Assembly: GCA_900549745.1 (NCBI GenBank)
Contig: URPJ01000010.1
Location: 1 to 64,000 of the forward strand
Length of the DNA: 64,000 bases
DNA from: an uncultured Collinsella sp.
Lineage (GTDB): Bacteria; Actinomycetota; Coriobacteriia; Coriobacteriales; Coriobacteriaceae
Direction: 5' to 3'
Shown here: piece after piece, positions 9,601 to 16,913 of the stretch
Layout: every line of letters begins with the position of its first letter
Position numbering within the stretch: the stretch's first letter is position 1
Notes under the pieces: model-generated
Databases searched by the model: none
What the model saw: only the letters and a program-made list of their open reading frames with translations
Told to the model about the DNA's origin: nothing
Translations under genes and position numbers: made by a program

Positions 9601-11360
9601 ACACGGTCAATCGCGCAAATGTGGTCGAACTCCTCCTCGCTCAGCAGCGGGCGCTCCAAGCGCACCAGCTGACAGGCCGTGCGGGAATCCTCGAGCAGGT
9701 TGCCGTGGTTGCCCAGGTAGAGCGTGGTCGAGGTGACCATATGCTCGCGCAGGGCGTCGATCGGCGGGTTCGTGACCTGGGCGAACAGCTGATAGAAGTA
9801 GTCAAAGAACGAACGCGTCTTCTTGGACAGGCAGGCCAGCGGCGCATCGATACCCATCGAGGCGAGCGGTGCCTTGCCCTGCTGGGCCATGGGGCGCACG
9901 ACCTCGTCAACATCATCCCAGTGATAGCCGAGCTTGGCCATACGCACGGCGGTAGGCACCTCGTCGTCCTCGGCGGGCGTCGCCGCGGCGGGCTTGTCGA
10001 GCGCGTCGACCGTCAGCGTCTCCTCGGCAATCCAATCACGGTAGGGCTTTTCCTTGGCGTAACGGGCGCGCAGCTCGTCGTTGTAGATCACGCGGCCGCG
10101 GGCAAAGTCGACCTCGAGCATCTGGCCCGGTCCCAGGCAGCCGCTCGTCAGGATGTTCTCGGGGCTCACCTCGATGGTGCCCACCTCGCTCGCCAGCATA
10201 AAGCGGCCGTCGCGCGTCACATAGTAGCGGGCGGGACGCAGGCCGTTACGGTCGAGGGCGGCACCCAGCGTGCGACCGTCGGTAAAGGCGATGGCCGCCG
10301 GGCCATCCCACGGCTCCATGAGCATGGACTGATAGGCGTCGTAGGCGCGGCGCTCCTCACTCAGGCTGTCGTTGTGATCCCACGGCTCGGGCAGCAACAT
10401 GGACGCGGCACGCGTGAGCGGACGGCCGTTCATGACCAGGAACTCGAGCACGTTATCCAGAATCGCGGAGTCGGAACCCTCGCGGTTGATGATGGGCATC
10501 ACGCGCTCAAGATCGTGCTGCAGCACGGGGCTGTACAGGTTGGGCTCGCGGGCGCGGATCCAGTTGACGTTGCCCTTGAGGGTGTTGATCTCGCCGTTGT
10601 GGATGATAAAGCGGTTGGGGTGCGCGCGCTCCCAGCTGGGCGTGGTGTTGGTGGAGTAGCGCGAGTGGACGAGCGCCACGGCCGTCTTGACGGCGGCGTC
10701 GTTGAGGTCGATGAAGAAGCGGCGCATCTGCGTGGCGACCAGCATGCCCTTGTACACGATGGTGCGCGAGCTCATGGAGCACACATAGAAGATCTTGTCG
10801 CGCAGGGCAAACTCGGCGTCGGCCTTCTTTTCGATGGTGCGGCGGCACACGTACAGGCGACGCTCAAAGGCGTCGCCCGCCGGCGTGTCGTCGGGACGGC
10901 CCAGAAAGGCCTGCAGGATGGTAGGCATACAGGCGCGGGCCGTCTCGCCCAGGTCGTGCGGATCGACCGGCACCTCGCGCCAAAAGAGCAGCGGCACGCC
11001 GGCCTCGGCACAGCCCTCCTCAAACACGCGGCGGGCATCCTCTACGCCCTTGTCGTCCTGCGGGAAGAACAGCATGGCCACGCCATAGTCGCCCTCTGCC
11101 GGCAGAATCTGGCCGCACTTTTGGGCCTCTTTACGGAAAAAGTGATGCGGAACCTGGAACAGGATGCCAGCGCCGTCGCCGGTGTTCTTCTCGAGTCCCG
11201 TGCCGCCGCGGTGCTCCAAGTTGACCAGAATGGACAGTGCATCGTCCAGAATCTGGTGATGGCGCTCGCCGTTGATATCGGCAAGTGCGCCGATGCCACA
11301 TGCATCGTGGTCGAATTCGGGGCGATAAAGGCCCTGCTGCTGAGCGGAATCTGCCTGCAT
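6663..11360 (-). CDS. gltB: Glutamate synthase large (alpha) subunit
   Basis: 1565 residues, full length. It contains the class II amidotransferase domain with the expected nucleophile Cys21 (DACGIGAL) after a 20-residue propeptide, then the central domain, the FMN-binding synthase domain (GEGGEDPRR, KPGEGGHLPG, SGHNGGSGA), the 3Fe-4S cysteines (CLMQRDCQQDTCPAG) and the C-terminal GXGXG beta-helix (GGAGQSFG-like repeats). It releases ammonia from glutamine and channels it to 2-oxoglutarate. The start is set by GGGGAGG before the ATG. It is first gene of gltBD. Divergent from mntH, with palindrome array 3 in the shared upstream region. Confidence 0.97.
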   Translation of the reverse strand: MQADSAQQQGLYRPEFDHDACGIGALADINGERHHQILDDALSILVNLEHRGGTGLEKNTGDGAGILFQVPHHFFRKEAQKCGQILPAEGDYGVAMLFFPQDDKGVEDARRVFEEGCAEAGVPLLFWREVPVDPHDLGETARACMPTILQAFLGRPDDTPAGDAFERRLYVCRRTIEKKADAEFALRDKIFYVCSMSSRTIVYKGMLVATQMRRFFIDLNDAAVKTAVALVHSRYSTNTTPSWERAHPNRFIIHNGEINTLKGNVNWIRAREPNLYSPVLQHDLERVMPIINREGSDSAILDNVLEFLVMNGRPLTRAASMLLPEPWDHNDSLSEERRAYDAYQSMLMEPWDGPAAIAFTDGRTLGAALDRNGLRPARYYVTRDGRFMLASEVGTIEVSPENILTSGCLGPGQMLEVDFARGRVIYNDELRARYAKEKPYRDWIAEETLTVDALDKPAAATPAEDDEVPTAVRMAKLGYHWDDVDEVVRPMAQQGKAPLASMGIDAPLACLSKKTRSFFDYFYQLFAQVTNPPIDALREHMVTSTTLYLGNHGNLLEDSRTACQLVRLERPLLSEEEFDHICAIDRVGFKTRRFRAVYRRDAGEGALQAALKQLAEDVEAAVRDGVNIVVLSDRAAAGEVPVPSLLAVGCVHNHLIRAGVRTFADIVVECGDAVSPHDFAALVGYSASGIYPYNAHACIRNLAARGDLDVTAEQGIANYNKAATAGIVSIMSKMGISTVQSYHSAQIFEAVGFTPEFVNAYFAGTVSRVGGMGVEDVEREQNERYDAALAILKSPAPDQLPTLGLTKWRPLGGEDHLIDPQTVYLLQTACREDSYDTFKEYSARLHRTGRAVRLRDLLDFNANGRTPVALDEVEPALNIVRRFNTGAMSYGSISKEAHECMAIAMNRLHGRSNSGEGGEDPRRETPLTNGDSKNSAIKQVASARFGVTSRYLCSAFEIQIKMAQGAKPGEGGHLPGKKVYPWISEVRQSTPGIGLISPPPHHDIYSIEDLAELIFDLKNANPGARVSVKLVSEAGVGTIATGVAKGAADKILISGHNGGSGAAARDSIWHAGLPLELGLAEAQQTLLQNGLRSRVVLEADGKLMDGTDVAVACLLGAEEFGFATMPLISMGCLMQRDCQQDTCPAGIATQNCRLRRGFRGKPEHVEHFMLFVAEQLREVMASLGFRTVDEMVGHPECLRQIEVPGNRKANLLDLSPVLASATCEFGAHIPGADGRHFLPQMAADSELDKTLDSTLFVPYTADARAHLRPIRFRADIANVNRCVGTILGNAVTKAHPEGLPTGSITIDCDGSAGQSFGAFLPRGITLNVCGDANDYFGKGLSGGEVSVRPNPHATYKFDENIIVGNVAFFGATSGRGFINGLAGQRFAVRNSGATVVVEGCGNHGCEYMTGGLALILGEVGQNFAAGMTGGVAYVFDQYGTLDARVNHESVELKAPTAGELAQIRELIQEHVDATQSPRGIKLLYSFETMSKHFVKVIPTEYERVLAIVAAAEAVGKTHAQAEELAFDIVTGRASAADVARFDVAGGAAGAASVAASSVASTKKEA

Positions 11361-11545
11361 CGCGATCCTCCCCTAGATATTTAGACAGTCAGTTGACTAG
11401 GCATACTAGGAGCATCGCCGGCCCGTTGTGTTTCCCACCCGTTTCGAAACAATCGCGTAACGCGCGCCCTACGAGTGGACACCGCCGACCTCAAGGGCGA
11501 CAACATAGGCCCCAAGTTCGGCCTGTAAGCTCACTGCTTCAAACA
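11361..11545. other. gltB upstream region with a possible coding remnant
   Basis: Upstream region of gltB. A frame without a start runs to a TAA at 11526-11528 and reads like the tail of a real protein (ending DNIGPKFGL), so a gene remnant is possible but unproven. GTTTCGAAAC at 11441-11450 is a small palindrome also found upstream of argR. Confidence 0.3.
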
Positions 11546-11760
11546 TCTCAATCTGTAACAGTAAGACCCAATTTCGACGACTAACTGTTACAGATCAAGA
11601 TGTTTTCGAGAGACGGTTCCGAATGTCTCAATCTGTAACACGAAGGGTCAGTTTTGGCGGTCAGCTGTTACAGATCGAGATTTTCCATAGGACCATTTCT
11701 TCCTGTCTTGATCTGTAACACCTAGACCCAATTTCCATCCCCAGTTGTTACAGATCAAGA
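11546..11760. repeat. Palindrome array 3: three 55-bp units
   Basis: Units at 11546-11600, 11626-11680 and 11706-11760, with spacers of exactly 25 bp (period 80). The third unit has fully complementary arms with a variant sequence (TCTTGATCTGTAACA / TGTTACAGATCAAGA), a paired substitution relative to array 1. It lies between the divergent genes gltB and mntH. Confidence 0.95.
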
Positions 11761-11807
11761 CATTTCGGCAACCCCCTTCCTCATCCTATTCAAATACAGC
11801 TATTTTG

Positions 11808-11833
11808 TTAGTCTTGGTTAACTTCGAGCCTAA
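11808..11833. promoter_or_regulatory. Candidate DtxR/MntR-type operator
   Basis: Imperfect palindrome TTAGnCTnG...CnAGnCTAA about 50-75 bp upstream of the mntH start. TTAG/CTAA ends are a feature of actinobacterial metal-dependent DtxR-family operators, and the downstream gene is a Mn/Fe transporter, so metal-responsive control is plausible. This is inference from the pattern. Confidence 0.35.
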
Positions 11834-11881
11834 AACGGGTATCCTTTGCGGCGTCAAGCAAACGGCACGCAGGAGCGCACC

Positions 11882-13138
11882 ATGATTAACCATCTCAAAC
11901 ATCATTTTGGTTCCCGGCGCACCGGCGGTCACGGAGGCCTAGACATTGCACGGCATATCGGCCCTGGGCTGCTCGTGACCGTCGGCTTTATCGACCCGGG
12001 CAATTGGGCCTCCAACATGGCCGCCGGCTCGCAGTTTGGCTACGCGCTGCTGTGGATCGTCACGCTGTCCACGATCATGCTCATCGTGCTGCAGCACAAC
12101 GCGGCGCACCTGGGCATCGCCACGGGCACGTGTCTTGCCGAGGCCACGACACGTTATCTCCCCCGCTTCGTTGGGCGCACGGTGCTCGCCAGTGCCTATC
12201 TCGCGACCATCGCCACCGCCATGGCCGAAGTCCTAGGTGGTGCGATTGCCCTTCAGATGCTCTTTGGGCTGCCCGTGCGCGCGGGCTGCGTCATCGTGGC
12301 GGCAGTATCGATGGCGATGCTCATGACAAGCTCCTACAAGCGCGCCGAACGCTGGATCATCGCCTTCGTAGGCGTGGTAGGACTCTCGTTTTTAGCCGAG
12401 CTTGCACTAGTCAAGGTCGACTGGCCGCAAGCCGCCACAAGCTGGATCACACCCAGTATGCCCACCGGCTCGGCCGCGATTATCGTAAGTGTCCTAGGCG
12501 CGGTCGTTATGCCCCACAACCTCTTCCTGCACTCCGAGGTCATCCAATCCATGCACTTCGAAGGCCAAGGCGAGCAGGTTATCGAAGAACGTCTGCGCTA
12601 CGAGCTCTTCGACACGCTCTTTTCGATGGGCGTGGGCTGGGCAATCAACTCGGCCATGGTCATCCTGGCCGCAACGACCTTCTTTGCGCATGGCATTGTC
12701 GTAGACGACCTCGCCGTCGCAGCGGCCACGCTCTCCCCCATTCTGGGTCCGGCAAGCTCGACCATCTTTGCCGTGGCGCTGCTGTTTGCGGGCCTCTCGA
12801 GTAGTGTGACGGCGGGCATGGCGGCGGGCACCATCACCGCGGGCATGTTCGACGAGGAATACGACATCCACGACCGACATTCCTCGATTGGAGTGGCGAC
12901 CTGTTTCGTCGGCGCAGTGGCGGCGTGTCTGGTCGTCCCGAATCCTTTTGAGGGTCTCATCTGGAGTCAGGCACTGCTGTCGCTTCAGCTGCCGATTACG
13001 GTCTTTGTGCTCATACGACTCACCAGCTCACGCCGCGTCATGGGCAAATACGCCAACTCGCGCCCGCTCAACACGCTGCTCGTAGGAATCGGTGCCATCG
13101 TGACGATTCTCGATGTCGTGCTGTTGACCGGGATGTAA
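11882..13138 (+). CDS. mntH: Nramp-family divalent metal transporter
   Basis: 418 residues with 10-11 hydrophobic helices. The first helix carries the metal-binding DPGNW motif (FIDPGNWASN) and the sixth the MPHN motif (VVMPHNLFLHS), both diagnostic of proton-coupled Mn2+/Fe2+ importers in the cytoplasmic membrane. The start at 11882 is chosen over 11846 because CAGGAG lies 7 bases before it and the protein then begins normally. It is transcribed alone, with palindrome arrays on both sides and a possible metal-regulator operator upstream. Metal preference (Mn versus Fe) cannot be told. Confidence 0.93.
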   Translation: MINHLKHHFGSRRTGGHGGLDIARHIGPGLLVTVGFIDPGNWASNMAAGSQFGYALLWIVTLSTIMLIVLQHNAAHLGIATGTCLAEATTRYLPRFVGRTVLASAYLATIATAMAEVLGGAIALQMLFGLPVRAGCVIVAAVSMAMLMTSSYKRAERWIIAFVGVVGLSFLAELALVKVDWPQAATSWITPSMPTGSAAIIVSVLGAVVMPHNLFLHSEVIQSMHFEGQGEQVIEERLRYELFDTLFSMGVGWAINSAMVILAATTFFAHGIVVDDLAVAAATLSPILGPASSTIFAVALLFAGLSSSVTAGMAAGTITAGMFDEEYDIHDRHSSIGVATCFVGAVAACLVVPNPFEGLIWSQALLSLQLPITVFVLIRLTSSRRVMGKYANSRPLNTLLVGIGAIVTILDVVLLTGM

Positions 13139-13166
13139 TGGGACGGGGCACCTACCCAGGCAAACG

Positions 13167-13301
13167 TCTCGATCTGTAACATCTAGACCCGATTTTGATG
13201 TCTAGATGTTACAGATCGAGATCATTTCTTCAGCTCCAACTTTTTGTCTCAATCTGTAACAGGAATACCCGTTTTGAGCCGTTAGATGTTACAGATTAAG
13301 A
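13167..13301. repeat. Palindrome array 4: two 55-bp units
   Basis: Units at 13167-13221 and 13247-13301 with a 25-bp spacer. In the first unit the arms extend to 21 perfectly complementary bases around a 13-base centre (TCTAGA on both inner ends), the most complete hairpin of the family. The array lies downstream of mntH and before the rubredoxin terminator. Nothing else is seen between 13139 and 13370. Confidence 0.95.
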
Positions 13302-13370
13302 CAAAAGGTCGGCCGGACTCACGACGGACAGGATCGGCTAACTGCAGCCGTAATCTCTTGGGGACGGAGG

Positions 13371-13408
13371 AAAAAGGGCCCCGGCCGGGATGACCGACCG
13401 GGGTCCTT
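13371..13408 (-). terminator. Terminator after the rubredoxin gene
   Basis: On the minus strand a GC stem (GGACCCCGGTCG / GGCCGGGGCCC) is followed by TTTTT, 40 bp past the rubredoxin stop codon. Confidence 0.8.
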
Positions 13409-13447
13409 GGACAGAGCTATGTTCGGCTTTCGCCGTGTGCCTGCGAG

Positions 13448-13591
13448 CTACTCCTCGACGAGCTCAAACTGATCGGGACCGACGCCGCACACCGGGCATA
13501 CGTAGTCCTCGGGCAGCTCGGGCGTGTCGGCCTCAACCTCGTAACCGCAAACGGTGCACACGAACTTATACGTCTTCTTCTCCTCAGCCAT
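13448..13591 (-). CDS. Rubredoxin-like protein
   Basis: 47 residues, slightly shorter than classic rubredoxins (about 52-54). Two CxxC knuckles, FVCTVCGY and YVCPVCGVG, provide the four thiolates for one iron; the DQFE region near the end is typical. It is a small cytoplasmic one-electron carrier. Start: ATG at 13591 after GAGAGGAG. It is 88 bp downstream of a flavin reductase gene on the same strand, suggesting a shared electron-transfer or oxygen-protection role. It is followed by a good terminator. Confidence 0.92.
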   Translation of the reverse strand: MAEEKKTYKFVCTVCGYEVEADTPELPEDYVCPVCGVGPDQFELVEE

Positions 13592-13679
13592 GATGTTCTC
13601 CTCTCGAACGTGACTGCCGGTGTACTTGCTTATTAGTATATATTCTCAATAATATTATGCAAGTAGTTTTGCAGCATTT

Positions 13680-14183
13680 CTACCCTTGGTACGAAGACGC
13701 CTTCGGAGGCGTCTTGCCCTTCAGTACCTTGTGGTAGTAGTCATAGGTCAACGGTGTCTCGCCGCTCAGACGCTCGGCATCCTCAACCTCGCCGATAAAC
13801 AGCAGGTGCGTGCCCGCGTCCACGGTGTCGATCAGACGGCAACTAAACAGCGCTGCCGCGTGCTCGGGCACATAGGGCATGCCAAGGGCAGTCTCGCGGG
13901 TCTCGTACTTGGCAAACTTGTCATAGTCGCTGCTGGTGCGGAACCCAAAGTTACCGATGTAGAGCATATCGGCCGTCTGGTCGATCACGGTCAGCGCAAA
14001 GGCCTTGGCGGACGAGATAACACCAGACGTGACATTTTCCTTATTCACGGCAACCGAGATGCGCGGCGGCGTAGACGTCACCTGCACCGCCGTGTTGATG
14101 ACGCAGCCGGCGCGCAGTCCATCGGCCGCGGCGCTCACCACATACAGGCCGCTCGGCATCGTAAAGAACGCAGTTTTATCCAT
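13680..14183 (-). CDS. Flavin reductase / FMN-binding split-barrel protein
   Basis: 167 residues, typical of the flavin reductase-like (flavoredoxin) family: N-terminal FFTMPSGLYVVSA, then AVNKENVTSGVI, AFALTVID and the C-terminal LLFIGEVEDAERLSG segment. It probably binds FMN and passes electrons to or from small carriers. The true start is 14183 (GGGGAG upstream); the open frame upstream runs through a terminator and is not coding. The following gene is rubredoxin, as in clostridial flavoredoxin-rubredoxin pairs, so electron transfer between them is a reasonable inference. Confidence 0.85.
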   Translation of the reverse strand: MDKTAFFTMPSGLYVVSAAADGLRAGCVINTAVQVTSTPPRISVAVNKENVTSGVISSAKAFALTVIDQTADMLYIGNFGFRTSSDYDKFAKYETRETALGMPYVPEHAAALFSCRLIDTVDAGTHLLFIGEVEDAERLSGETPLTYDYYHKVLKGKTPPKASSYQG

Positions 14184-14234
14184 AACGATCACTCCCCTAA
14201 CCCGGGTTGGAACCTCATGGAAGTATGTACCCAC

Positions 14235-14268
14235 AAAAAAGGCGGCGCCCATAACGGATGCCGCCTTT
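14235..14268 (-). terminator. Terminator after smpB
   Basis: AAAGGCGGC / GCCGCCTTT hairpin followed on the minus strand by TTTTTT, between the smpB stop codon and the flavin reductase start. Confidence 0.85.
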
Positions 14269-14310
14269 GAGACATATGTGTCAGAACAGTAAGCAAGATG
14301 AGACGCCCAC

Positions 14311-14377
14311 AGTTGCGGTGAAATAGAGACTGAATAGCCCCTCAAACAGGCAAAACAGTCCGTATTCCACCGCAACT
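14311..14377. repeat. GTTGCGGTGAAATA palindrome, copy 1
   Basis: Inverted arms of 22 nt (three mismatches) beginning AGTTGCGGTG and ending CACCGCAACT. Related copies are at 60758-60822 and 63542-63608. Confidence 0.9.
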
Positions 14378-14389
14378 TATGAAGGGTGG

Positions 14390-14860
14390 TCAGCGGTTGC
14401 GTTCCTTGAGCGCACGATCGATCTCGCGCTGGACGTCGCGTTTTGCCATGTCTTCGCGCTTGTCGTAGAGCTTTTTTCCGCGGCCCAGGCCCAGCAGCAG
14501 CTTTACGCGGCCGTCGGTATTAAAGTAGAGCTCCAACGGCACCAGCGCATAGCCGCGGTTGCGCAGTTTGCCGTCAAGAAAATCGATCTCCTTGCGATGC
14601 AGCAGCAGGCGGCGCCGGCGATCGGGATCACGGTTCCACACGCCACCATGGCTGTAAGGGTGAATATGCAACCCCACCAGCCAGCACTCGCCGCCGCGAA
14701 TCAGCGCAAAAGTGTCAGTGATCTGACAGGCGCGCTCGCGAATCGACTTGACCTCGGTACCGCTCAGTTCAATGCCACATTCGAACGTCTCGTCGATAAA
14801 GTACTCGTGATGCGCCGAGCGATTCTTGGAAATGAGCTTGCGTTCGCGCTTACTGGGCAT
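14390..14860 (-). CDS. smpB: SsrA-binding protein SmpB
   Basis: 156 residues, family length. It binds tmRNA and brings it to stalled ribosomes for trans-translation. Characteristic segments are NRSAHHEYFIDETFECGIEL, GTEVKSIRE, the HIHPYSHG loop and the basic tail KLYDKREDMAKRDVQREI. Start at 14860 by alignment with the family; the first 11 bp overlap the 3' end of the TPR gene, so the two are translationally coupled. tmRNA itself was not found in this window. Confidence 0.96.
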   Translation of the reverse strand: MPSKRERKLISKNRSAHHEYFIDETFECGIELSGTEVKSIRERACQITDTFALIRGGECWLVGLHIHPYSHGGVWNRDPDRRRRLLLHRKEIDFLDGKLRNRGYALVPLELYFNTDGRVKLLLGLGRGKKLYDKREDMAKRDVQREIDRALKERNR

Positions 14861-15767
14861 CGCCGGCCTCCTTGACGCCGTCGGCCCCCTTGTCGTCGCC
14901 CGCGCGCTTTGCCTTGCGCTCGGCGTTGAGCTCGGCATCGCTCTCGCGCACCAGCTTAATGATCGCCGCGCATGCCTCCTCGCCCACCAGATCGCGGGCA
15001 CGGACCGTCAGGCGCGTAGCCTCCTGCTTATCACCGTCGCTCGCAGCGTCGGTCGCACACATAATCAGGCAAATGGCAATCTCGGCCGAAGGCGAGGTCG
15101 GTACGCCCTGCAACGCCAGCTCGCCCATCACGTGCTCGTCGCTCTCCTCGGCGGCATCGGGATAGGCAGTATGAATCTTGTTGAGCAGGCGTGTCGTATG
15201 CGTATCGCCAGGGGCCAAGCGCAGCGCCAGGCGCGCGCAAGCCACGGCCGCCGAGACGTTCTCGGTCTCGGGCTCAAGGAAATACTGGCCCAAGTTGGCG
15301 TAGGCGCGGGCGGCGCACTTGCCGTCGCTCGCACGCTCTAACACCGAAAACGAAAGCGAAGCCCACTCCTGCTTGTCCTCGAGGGCGCGGAATAGCTCGG
15401 CAAGATCCAGGCGGTAGTTGCAGTTCATGGGGTCCCAGCGCACGGCTTGCATCAAGGCGTTGCGAGCACTCACATAATCCTGCTGGCGAATGTAGGCAAA
15501 CGCCATGTCGGAATACAGGCGATCAAAGGGCACCTCGACCTGCACCAGCTCGCGCGGATCCTTTTCCACGCGGCGGTAGGCCAGACGCTCAAACTTGCTA
15601 TCGAAGCTAAAGTACTGGCGGTTCTCCTCCGTCTTGCACTCGGCGTCGATATACTCCTCGGCGAGCTCAACCAGACGCTCCAACAGCGGCGTCGCCGTTG
15701 CCAAGTCTCCCTGCGCCAGGTAATTCTCGGCATACGTAATGTCTTGTAGGCTGATGGGCAGATCCAT
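14850..15767 (-). CDS. TPR-repeat protein
   Basis: 305 residues, almost wholly helical, with tetratricopeptide-like units (for example AFAYIRQQDYVSARNALMQA and YANLGQYFLEPE). The tail from about residue 280 is charged and low-complexity. No signal peptide or membrane segment, so probably a cytoplasmic scaffold or adaptor. Start: ATG at 15767 after GAGGAG. It overlaps smpB by 11 bp and lies just downstream of two tRNA genes. Its partner cannot be inferred. Confidence 0.75.
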   Translation of the reverse strand: MDLPISLQDITYAENYLAQGDLATATPLLERLVELAEEYIDAECKTEENRQYFSFDSKFERLAYRRVEKDPRELVQVEVPFDRLYSDMAFAYIRQQDYVSARNALMQAVRWDPMNCNYRLDLAELFRALEDKQEWASLSFSVLERASDGKCAARAYANLGQYFLEPETENVSAAVACARLALRLAPGDTHTTRLLNKIHTAYPDAAEESDEHVMGELALQGVPTSPSAEIAICLIMCATDAASDGDKQEATRLTVRARDLVGEEACAAIIKLVRESDAELNAERKAKRAGDDKGADGVKEAGDAQ

Positions 15768-15823
15768 GGCAACTCCTCGGTCCGGGTGAAACGCGGCTCA
15801 TTCCACACATGCGGCGTATACAC

Positions 15824-15852
15824 AAAACCCGGGTCTCTTGCGAGGCCCGGGC
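15824..15852 (-). terminator. Terminator after the tRNA pair
   Basis: GCCCGGGCCTC / GAGACCCGGG hairpin followed by TTTT on the minus strand, 11 bp past the tRNA-Glu 3' end. Confidence 0.85.
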
Positions 15853-15862
15853 GTTCATTTTG

Positions 15863-15939
15863 TGGTAGCCCGTACCAGATTCGAACTGGTGATCTCCGCC
15901 TTGAGAGGGCGGCGTCCTAAACCGCTAGACGAACGGGCC
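15863..15939 (-). tRNA. tRNA-Glu (CTC)
   Basis: 77 nt including encoded CCA. Acceptor GGCCCGT pairs with ACGGGCT; the anticodon stem CCGCC/GGCGG encloses loop CTCTCAA with anticodon CTC; the T-arm has GTTCGAATC. It reads GAG. Confidence 0.95.
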
Positions 15940-15956
15940 ATATGTAGCAAATGCAA

Positions 15957-16030
15957 TGGCTGGGATGGAGGGAGTCGAACCCCCATTGACGGAACCAGAA
16001 TCCGCTGTCCTGCCATTAGACGACATCCCA
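15957..16030 (-). tRNA. tRNA-Gln (CTG)
   Basis: 74 nt including encoded CCA. Acceptor TGGGATG pairs with CATCCCA; anticodon loop TTCTGGT gives anticodon CTG; the T-loop is GTTCGACTC. It lies 17 bp upstream of tRNA-Glu and is probably cotranscribed with it. Confidence 0.95.
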
Positions 16031-16306
16031 ATGACTGCATCGCTGCGCTCGGCTGTGCCTTTGCGCAAGAAAGAAATATACGGGAAGTCTCGCCGTGACG
16101 CAAGCCCCAATTTTGACTTTTTTGAAATTCAGTCAAATTGGCCTAATTTAGTCCAACCCGTGAAGGACCTGTGAAGCCGACCGCTGTACACGAAGGGCAA
16201 AACACCGCGAGCGGTAGCCGTCAACCGTTGGCAGATTCTACCGCGAAAACGATAGCACCAGGCAACACAATCGAAGTATCAATGATCGCGTAGATATCGA
16301 GGTACC

Positions 16307-16717
16307 ATGGACGAAGAGCTTGATTACCTATGGGAGACCCTGGGCCTCGAGATCACTGCCGACCTTTGGCCCGAACGGGACAAAATCCATCCCACACTGC
16401 GCCCCGCCATTACTGTGGTGCAGGCAAAATACCGCCGTGCATCCTTTTTGATCATGCGGATGTCATGGCACGCGGGACTCCCCGACCTTAAGCGAATCCA
16501 GGCAAGCCTCGTCGAGTTGTCCGGTATGCCGACCGTCATATCCGAGGCGCACCTGGAGCAGCGCCAGCGCGAGCGACTGCAACAGCAGCGGATTCCCTTT
16601 ATCTGCCCCGGCGTTCAGGCATATCTGCCCTTTATGGACGAGGAGTACTGGAGCGGCAAGCCCAACAAACACGTAAAGGTCTACGATCCGCACGAATGGG
16701 CACAGCTGGCGGACTGA
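16307..16717 (+). CDS. Hypothetical protein with MarR-like C-terminal motif
   Basis: 136 residues, cytoplasmic. The end (ERLQQQRIPFICPGVQAYLPFM) resembles the conserved segment of a group of small MarR-like winged-helix proteins that read RL...IPFIVPG.Q.YLPFL. The N-terminal part could form the helices before it. DNA binding is therefore possible but not shown. GAGG upstream supports the ATG at 16307. It is divergent from the tRNA pair and has no operon partner. The region 16031-16306 holds only a weak AT-rich hairpin near 16115-16142. Confidence 0.65.
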   Translation: MDEELDYLWETLGLEITADLWPERDKIHPTLRPAITVVQAKYRRASFLIMRMSWHAGLPDLKRIQASLVELSGMPTVISEAHLEQRQRERLQQQRIPFICPGVQAYLPFMDEEYWSGKPNKHVKVYDPHEWAQLAD

Positions 16718-16736
16718 CTGGGGCAGGCCCGCCGGC

Positions 16737-16907
16737 GGAAAGTGCGTCCCAGATTTCAAGCTCAAACTGGTCCCCACTTTCCCGTCGAGCCCTCAACCGG
16801 AAACCGTGTCCCACAATCGAAGCTCAGAATGGGACGTGCTTTCCGCAACCGGCCACTTTGGGAAAGCGCATCCCATTCTGGAAGCGAATTCCGGGTCGCA
16901 CTTTCCG
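16737..16907. repeat. Three-unit imperfect palindrome array (GGAAAGyG...GGGAC)
   Basis: Three units at 16737-16782, 16797-16845 and 16860-16907 (starts 60-63 bp apart). Each begins GGAAA(G/C)yGnrTCCCA and ends as its approximate inverse (GGGAC/TCGC..nCTTTCC), with AAGCTC or AAGCGA in the centre. The array ends 7 bp before the stop codon of the ArsC-like gene. Unrelated in sequence to the TCTCAATCTGTAACA units but built the same way. Confidence 0.8.
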
Positions 16908-16913
16908 CAGCCG

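Noticed and set aside
8667..11384. A 905-codon open frame on the plus strand opposite gltB
   Set aside because: It is the mirror of the third-position GC bias of gltB; its translation has no recognisable domain and gltB is certain.
16031..16306. tmRNA gene near smpB
   Set aside because: No tRNA-like ends or proteolysis-tag frame could be recognised; only tRNA-Gln and tRNA-Glu are present.
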